From assembly GCF_964275005.1 (NCBI RefSeq), contig NC_092695.1, positions 7,469,832-7,533,831 of the forward strand: 64,000 nt of DNA. The letters run 5' to 3'. Position 1 is the first letter of the stretch, and each line of letters starts with the position of its first letter. Position numbers and translations under genes: made by a program. The stretch is from Diadema setosum (lineage: Eukaryota; Echinodermata; Echinoidea; Diadematoida; Diadematidae). The notes beneath the pieces are model-generated. The model made no database searches and was not told where the DNA came from. It saw only the letters and a list, made by a program, of their open reading frames with translations. Of the stretch, positions 47,129 through 56,600 are shown in pieces.

Positions 47129-50100
47129 AATTCCAAAGTAGACTAAGGTGAATCCAAGGGAAAAGTGTATGGATGAAATCTGATATTGAAATATTCCAAA
47201 TGTATATTATTGATAAATTATGTTGTCAATATCAGCATATTGCCATTGGAACTATTATGATAGCTCTCATTTTCATACATTAAAAAGAAAAATCGGCGTA
47301 GTTTAGGGTTACCCTTTTGCAATATTGTTGACAAAAATCAGTTTGGTATGACACATTCATTCAACCGTGTGGTGAATGACGCATGTCGAACTAAACGTGA
47401 AAAGCTATATAACGAAAGAGTACAATCCATTATTTACGCACATTCTTCTCATAAAACCTTCCAGTTCCAAGACCTGTTGTGAATGCATCTTTGTGTTAGA
47501 ATGTGGGCCAGTGTCAGCGTACTGCTATGCATATCTTTTTTAGGTCTACATTGTATTCACATTTGTATGTAGATGCATGTATTTCTCCATGAGATTTCGC
47601 ACTTAAAACACTGATGTGTGTGTTAAAAGTTGTTTTGCTCCCACAAGATCATCCTCAGTCTTCGTATAGTGTTATAAAAATCATTATTAACAATATTTGT
47701 TACAAACTCAAAAAGCTGCATCACTTCGGTGATCCCTCGCACTTATCCCCAAGTTGAATTATCCTTCGGGTTTATGCCAGGTTCAAGTGTGTGCGTGTGT
47801 GTCACACACAAACACACTGCTATAGCTTCTGACCACCCGAGCATTGAGAATTAAGGGTTTCTGGGACGAACACTGTACTAGGGCTTTCTATAGCTCAGTC
47901 GGTAGAGCACCGGCCTAGCAATCCGGAGGTCTCGGGTTCGACTCCCGTTGGAATCCCATTTTCTTTGCTCACTTTTCCACTAAAAATCATTATTGTCGTC
48001 AACATAGTCAACATTATCGTCATCGCCATTGTTCATAATGTTATGAAAATGATTATGTTGTCATCATTTAGTCAATAGGGAACTCTAGGTTTTCGCGACG
48101 CGGGCGTTCAGAGGAAATCAAAATCCTCTTCTGCGCATGCGCAAAATCGCTTATCAAAATCAATCTAGTCATTATCTCCCGTCGTGTGAGTTTCACTGTT
48201 ATACGCGTTCTGGGCCATTTTTGCGTCCGCTCAATATTGATGCACTGATCATAATGGGGCGCCATTTTGTGTCCGCTCAATATTGATGCACTTATCATAA
48301 TGGGGCGCGATTTTGTGTCCGCTCATTATTGATGCACTGAGTAATGGGGGCGCCATTTTGCGTCCTCGTGTAATCTAAAGCTGCTTTGCAACACGACGCA
48401 GGGAGAGAAGAGAACAACCAACCCAATCGTCGTCAAAACGTCGGCGTCCTAGATTTAAACCTCCCTATTGTCATATTAATTTTGGTACTGCTGTCATCAT
48501 TATCGTCGTTGACATCGTCATCGTCTTCATCGCCAACAATCGACATCGCTGTCATACTTTGACTAAAAGTGTCATAACTTTCACATAAACAGGAAGATGC
48601 GGAGCGGACGCATACTACTGCAGAGGATACAGTGATTTTTGCATCCCGGACACTCGGCTGTGTGATGGGTGGACGGATTGCCCGTCCGGCGATGATGAAG
48701 TCATGTGCAGTAAGTTAAAAAGGGGAAATAAACCCGTGTATGTGAATTGAGTTTAGGCAGCAATATTAGCAGAACACATCGGTGAAGTTGGAGCAAAATC
48801 GCAAAAAAATTCGTTGAAAAGTTATGATATTTTTGTTTTACTTTTGGTGTTGCCATCGCTGGATGAGAAGACTTCTACAGTTCGTGACGTCATGTATGTT
48901 CAATGATAAAAAAGAGGTAGGCCTAACTAAAGAGAAATTCACGATACATATTTCATGTAAAGTGGCCTATACACTCCCTTGCCTTGCTACTGACGTATTA
49001 TGTTAAAAGTAATATTAGTTCTCCCGCTTTCTGATAGAGGTTAGTCAATAATTGTTCTTTAATGTGCTAAAAAAGTGAAAACATGTTGAATTCTGATACA
49101 TGTATAGGTATGAGTTATGATAATATAAATATAAGCAATATTTATTATCACCGTGCCCACGCGTCTTATGCATAATGCGCACTGTAGAAAACATATACAC
49201 CGTTTTAACAATCATTTTCTTCTATCAGTTAAATCTTTCTGTCTTCAGTTCACAGATCAATGATTTCATTTGTCCGTGTTTGTTTGTTTGTTTTTCCCCT
49301 TTTTTTCTTTTCTTTTCGTGTCTTTTTTTTTTTTTTTAAGCTTCCCTCAAATGTCCTTTGGGTTGCTCATGCGGGGAGTCCGTCTTCATCGGGCGGTATG
49401 GACCGGAGCAACCGCAGTGCAGCGGCGCGGATTGGCTTCCTTTCTGGGTAAACTGTACCACCGGCTGGGACGAAGACTACACCAGAAACACCTCCAGGAA
49501 AGCAATCCTCTTGTAAGATTATATATTACATGAAAATCACAGTTTTTCCATCTCAAAGAATTAACGTCTCAAAGTACCTGCTACCGCAAGACATGGTGGG
49601 TTTCTTGTTGAAAATGTCCAACACCTGTTGCTGTATCGCACATGTCTGTTGTCACACCAAAGAGAGTCCCCCCCGGGTATCCTGCATTCGTAGTTTTCAA
49701 TCCAACCAGTACGAAGCACAATATACCCGCCATAGCAGCCCAAAGTTAAAATCCTCTAAGTTAAGCAATCATCCAGTTTCAATTAATTCTGCATATTAAT
49801 CGATAGAAATATAGCATGGAAAATTATTTGAAGTATTGTTCGCGTGTAGGTAATCACCATCCGATCTGTATAGAGACATGCAAAGGTGTATTGCTCGGTT
49901 GTTTGTTGTTGTTTTTCAGAATCTTGGCTTTCTCTGGACTATCTAGTTTCTTTGATATTGCATCTTAATCTGTATATTTACACAGTGAAGGAAACGTGAA
50001 TATTTGCTCGTTGACATAATCTATTATTCTAAAACACACAGCAAATGTCCCATGGCCCTTCTGTCATTTCGTCTGTTTATGGTTATACCTGTCAGGAATC

Positions 50101-53100
50101 TGAAAGGAGCACCAATCAACGAGCTTCGCCCTGGAGTGTTTGTTGGACTTAGGAACGTTCACACGATGTAAGCTTTTGCCTTACAAAATATTAAGTACCG
50201 CGGGTGTTATAATGTACACGTTAAAGGAGACTCCCGTTGTAACGACGTCCTCGAGACCGGCAGTTTTCTTTTGTTATATCGAAATTTCGTTAAATCCGAA
50301 CAATAAAGCATGCAAAGCTTTATAATTATAGACAATAATTTGGGACCTAAATCTTTACTATGTTGCAACGAGAGTTTCGTTCCAACCAAATTCGTTATAA
50401 CGGGAGTGCACTGTGTATCAGCCTTCAATTCAATTTATTTTCATACTTCTCAATGAAGGAATGTACATCAAATGTAATAAAAACATAGTGAATCATAATA
50501 TCCGGCTTGGATGTGCAGTAAATTAAGGTAAGCATGTAAAACATATAGCGGTCAATCATCGTACGTTTGGTTCTATGTATAACGCTATGTTCTAACGCTA
50601 ATATAGGTATTATGTATAACGCTAATACATATACGTTATATGTATAACGCTATAATATAAAATATATTTGGTTCTATGTATAACGCTATGTATAAAGCAT
50701 CACTGCAGCTTCTCATATAACGCCCGTTGTGTTAAGGCGATAATAACTAAGTGAAGGCAAGAGTATCTCATCTCGGAGATGAAAATTGTAAATAAATGAA
50801 AAAGTTCTAGAGAACAATTATGATTGTACTCCACAACATTTTACAGGTTTCTTTTTGCGTTTTTATTTTTATTTGCGAAGTAAGACATGTTAGCCCCAAA
50901 AGATAAAAGCATAAAAAAAACCCAAACAAACAAACAAACAAACAAACAAACTGCCTCATACACATGGAAGGCACGGTTCAGCCTAAAATCCCCCATGTTT
51001 TTTGAATGTCCAGATAACAATTTCAGTTCGAAATGAGATGTTTTTAAGCTTTTCAGTAATCATCATCACCAGAAAATGACAATGATATGGTATGTAAATA
51101 TGTTGACAATGATAGTAACAACAGAGTTAAGTAGTCACCCCAACATGAAATGAATATATCTTGATCATCATCCTTTATATGATGATTAGTATTTAGTATT
51201 ACTACTGCATCCATCGTTATTTCATTGTGTTATCAACATTTCATTGGTGTGGTATTATTAATGTTGTATTAAAACTGTCGTTATCATTATCATTATCATT
51301 ATCATACGGAGTATATTGTACGTATTGGTAATAATCATTAAACTGGCTTTCAACCTGTCGTCAAATTTTCTCTACAGCGAAATATCTTCACGTTCATAAT
51401 CATACACAGGGGACCTGCACGTAGAATTACCCGCCAAAAATGCTCATTCTAACTTTTTTTATAGCAATTTATGATTTTCTTACCAACTTTTCATACAGCG
51501 ATATCTCATCTGCTAACTTGACTCGTTTTCCACCAGGAATGTTCGACGGATTGGATCGACTGGTTAAAATGTAAGTTGACTAGTCAGTCGAATATTAGGG
51601 TGCCCAGGAGCTGAAGGGGTCTTTGCTGGCCTGAATAAACAAATGTAGAAAAAAAAAGAAAACCTAGAAGTACCCTGACCAGTCAGAGCACGAATTCGTC
51701 AAGGAAGACAAAGTAAAAATCGATTCGCTTGATTCCCGTGTGACGTTTTATGATTATGTTCCACATGACTTAAATTGTTTGTGTTCGACATCAACCTTTT
51801 TTCTTCCTTTTCTTCCAAAGTCTGGCATGAGAAAAAAAGAAGAAACAAATGGACATTATTGGTCACAGGACAAACTTTATAATGTATACATCAGGAAGTT
51901 TTACCAAGGAGATACAGCGATAAAGAGAGCGAGAAAAGGAAGATGATACTTAAAGGGATCGTATAGTTTTAGTTGAGACCTAATTTCAGGTTTCTAACAT
52001 TTTTGGTGAGATAATGAGAAAGTTCTTATGAAATATGAAAGAGTATGTAATTCTATGAGGAATTCAACGTTTATTTGATGAAAATTGGTTTTGAAATGGC
52101 TGAGATATCCAAAAAAGAGCGATTCTAGTAAAGTGTCGGACCCACACTTTATTATGATCGCTTTGTTTTACTTATGGATGTTTCAGTCATTCTAAACCCG
52201 ATTTTCTTCAAATAAACTTTGAATTCCTCTTAAAATGGTATGCTCTGTACTATATCATGAGTGTTTTCTTGGTATCTCGCAAAAAGTTAAAAGCCGAATT
52301 CTCATCTCCACCAATACTGTACCAGCCCTTTAAAGAAGCTCACTTCTTCCTTTCGATGTGCAGCATGTCCCCTTCTTCTGTTTGTCTCCCTCCCTATCTC
52401 CCCCCCCCCCCTCTCCCTTCCCATTTAGGGGAATACCCAGACATAAGAACGTAATACACCATCAATATAAAAGATGCTGAATTATTAGATAGCGAACTGG
52501 TGTCTTCCATTTGTTTCTCCTAGCATCGCCGATAATAACAGCCTTACTTATCTAGAGCGGGGAGCGTTCCGTCACTTATTCAACTTGCGTCTATTGTAAG
52601 TACTCTTTGTTTTGCCGTCGGTGTGTGTGTGTTTTCACACTTCTTGTGCAAACGTTTTCTTGTTTGAATTATATATTTTGCTTGTGACCTCAGTCACATT
52701 ACTATTTGTTACACCTTTACACAGAGGATATTTCCGATGAAAGCAAGAATTAACTTAACCCCTCTTGCATGGACAATGTAAAAGAGAGGAAGAAAACTTC
52801 ATTGATTTTCAATTATTCCTTTCAATGTAGCGTCCTGTGTGTACCTTTAAATTGCCATATAAGTCATGTGACTTCGACGTCATATGTTTATGTAAATCTT
52901 TGCAGTTGCTTAGTTCACAAAGACCAAAACGTTTTCCTTACAAGGCGGCGAAGAAAATATGATGTCTAAACAAAACAAAGCGAGAGAGATACACCTCCAA
53001 AATTCTTTGTAGTGAATGATGAAAGATAATGTGGAAGAATATAACCCCGAAGTGGATATATCAAAAATATACATACTCGTTAGTTTTACACTCTCCCACC

Positions 53101-53599
53101 TCTCTAGTGTGACAATGGTCGATATGCCTTCTTGAAACATAATCTTTAATGATGTCGTGTCCTTTCCATCTATACAGGTATCTTGATATAAACAAAATTG
53201 CACGACTTGACGACGGATGTTTTTTGGATCTGCACAACCTATTTTTTATGTAAGGGTATTTTCGCATTTTTTAAAAGAAAAAGCTAAAAGGAGTATGTAA
53301 ATGCAAAATATTAAGAGTTTTTAAATGGCATTCAGGCACCTATGCGATATTGCGGGTGTCCGTTTTCGATGTTTCTTTTGGATGTCCTTTTAGCGTGACA
53401 TGATGGGTAATGTGGTGAATAGATGTATATGATTATATATTTATATACTGAATATATATATATATAATACACGTAGTCCTATATAATATCTAATTACATA
53501 ATAAACTTAAGGATCATTATTATCATCAGTGGTATCCCGTTCCTTCAGGAATGTGCCTACATACTATCGTAAAGCGCATGCTATATTATGTTTGTATTA

Positions 53600-53653
<54 letters not shown>

Positions 53654-56600
53654 GTAAACATAGGCAAATAATCTAGCAGTGGTGATATGGATTTTGTCGA
53701 GTATATTATTGAATGAAAATAAATCGAAGGTTTAGAAGCAGAATAGCATTTTCACCAGTGCACATTGCTAAGGGTCAATATAGAATTAAGGAATATACTA
53801 TATGAAAATAATTTTTATGCATAATTATTATGCTTTCCTTCATACCGTTATGTAAAACCATCTCACAATTTGCCTCATGTGTATGTTTGTGTCTTATCTC
53901 GTCTTTTCTTATACCACCATTTAGAGGCATGGAAAACAATAGTTTGTCAGACATCAGACCGGGGACTTTTGCTGATTTAGGACAGTCGCTGGAACGCCTG
54001 TAAGTATAATAATGCGTGTTTAAAAGTTCGCAGTGTAATGCTCAAACAGGAAAGTTGCCATACCGCTGACCCACAACGCAAACAATGATGCCGTACAAGG
54101 AAAGACGCTTCATATTAAACCATGATTCCATTGCACAGTCAATGAAAAGTGGAACGGAATATTCATCAATATTGGTACATTAATAGTTATTACTATTCAT
54201 TATGAAGATAAGACAAAATGCATATTTTCAAAATCAATATTCAAAAATCAAAATTCTACTGCTTGTGACAGATTTACAAAGGGGTCAATACTCATTACCA
54301 GGTGATATCGTTCATGTTCACTCCATTACCCTGATTGCAATTGAAAGGTAAACTTGACTTATCATGTAATGTACCGTCGTTGATTTCGAAAAATTACCAC
54401 AAACTTTAATTTGAAAAGGCTGAACAGAATGGGAGATCTCCTGTTCTTACTATTTAATTTGCCATGTTTCACGCAGTATGATTATGACATTCATTACTTG
54501 GCTCTTACCCCAAGTTAATTTGAATCAAATCAATGCTTTAAATCTAGTCCATGATTAGCGGACTGCAGCGCGAAATAATCGTACCTTGCACATGCGCATT
54601 GAACAGCCTGCGCTCGTTATCGGATGACCGTTGAGGTACGCGATGTTACATGATTGTGTATAATTTACACAATCGCAGTTTGCATGGTGGTTATCCATGG
54701 ACTAGCTTTGAACTGCCTTGTCATGTGAATTCCTGCCATTACGTTCTTCTTTTTTTTATGACTATCTGCCAATTCAAAGTTATAAGAAATGAAGCTTGTT
54801 GAGAATACCTATTTTCTCTTTTATCTTTTAATAAAAACATCAGAGTTTTGCCGGCTAACAACATCACGTCTATCAACAGCTCACTGTTTGACGGAATAAG
54901 AGAGAAACTTTTGCTTGTGTAAGTAAATTCAAAATGTCTTTCTTCCTCACAGTCTCTTCTCCCTTACATTCTTCGCATCTTATATTTTTGTACTAATTTC
55001 GTTACGGTGTATGCGTCTTGTTGAAAGAAACAATCACCTTCCAACAACTGAAAAAAAAAACCCTCAACGTGTTTGGAAAGTGATCAAATAAATATCCTTC
55101 ATTCACGTATTTCATCTCCATTTATTTTGCACGTCTTTCATCATACGCAACAAAACAAGACGCACTATTCCAGCAAAATAACAAAGGAAAACAATACAGT
55201 CAATCTGAAAGTAAGGTAAAATTGCCTTATGCGTACAATGGTTACAGAGCTTGACTCAATATATCGATCATTAGACGGTGTTTCTAGATTGGCATACATG
55301 AAGCTGCTACCATGACGTCTAACAGGAACGACAACAAATAACAAATATGTGCAAATCCTAATGTTACTTTCATGTCAACTGACTTGTTTATCTCTACACT
55401 AAGAAATAATTTATGCATTTAATTAACATCTATTTGTAAATGTCATATACCCATGCACCCCATGCATTTGTTACGTTCAGACGGTGATTCTTAACGTCGA
55501 TGATCTATGCTAACCTATGGGGCGCCATGTGTCGCAAGGTCGATGTAATCAGTCATTATTTTCGTCGACTTATTGACCGTCGTGCGACACTTGGCGTCCC
55601 AAAGAACTTATCTTTAAAGTTAGCATAACCTCGTGACAACCGCCTAAACGTAACTAGTGATGTCGTTAACATGGTGCAATAAGCAATGGAAAAGCAAAAC
55701 AACAATGAACTAACTTTCACGTCGACAATAAAGGCAATGCTGACGAATTCACATCTATACGTAGCGGATTTATTGCCCTTTTCTACTGACGCCAATTACT
55801 GTTGTGGCCTGTTTTTCATCTCTTGCGCTGCTGTGTAAATATTTTCCAAAAATCATTTTTTTTTTTTTTTAAGAAATAGGCTCACTGATGTATTCGTTCC
55901 TTCCAAGTCATGCGTTGTACATTGTATGCGCCTAGTTCCGTGCATGATCCTGAATGTGATACTACTTGCATTTTTGTGAATTGCAAATGATTCTTGGTCC
56001 TTAAAAAGTCATATCAGAAGGATCTTTTACTTTTTTAATATCAAACAGGAGCTTCGAAGATAATCCTCTGTCTACGATCGTGCCGGGAACATTTCAGAAT
56101 TTGTCGATTCTCACTGACTTGTAAGTTTTCTGTATTCATTTTTTAAGTTCTTGACCCCCCCCCCCCCAAAAAAAAGTATAATTCTAAAATGATTTAAATC
56201 CAATTTCCGCTTTCTGAAAAATGTGATTGTTCAGATTCGACAGAGATGTTCAAGTGTCTTTCACAGTTAGCCAAGAAGCTTATATTCGTATATCTGAAAT
56301 AAGATTCAGTGCAAATTAAGATATTAATATGTTTGCATGTATAAAATGTTCACGTTGTAAAGAGACAATTACTTACAACAACAAAACAAAAGTGATGACG
56401 AAAAGGGGTTATCGAACATTTCCATAAATCTTTAAAAAAAAAAAGGGGGTAAGTTGGCGATAAATTGATGTGAACTCATCCCTCAACTTTCATCCCAACA
56501 TAGGTATCTGCTTCTTCGCCCTCGCACTCCACTTCGTCTGTATCCAGAAATATATGATGGTCTGGATAGCCTTCAATCCTTGTAAGTACACACACACACA

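Noticed and set aside
47786-47816. GTGTGTGTCACACACA palindrome
   Set aside because: Arises where GT and CA dinucleotide runs meet; low-complexity.
51371-51430. CTACAG followed by GAAATATCTTCACG, similar to the start of the LRR 2 exon
   Set aside because: The frame stops within eight codons and shows no LRR pattern; likely a chance acceptor-like site.
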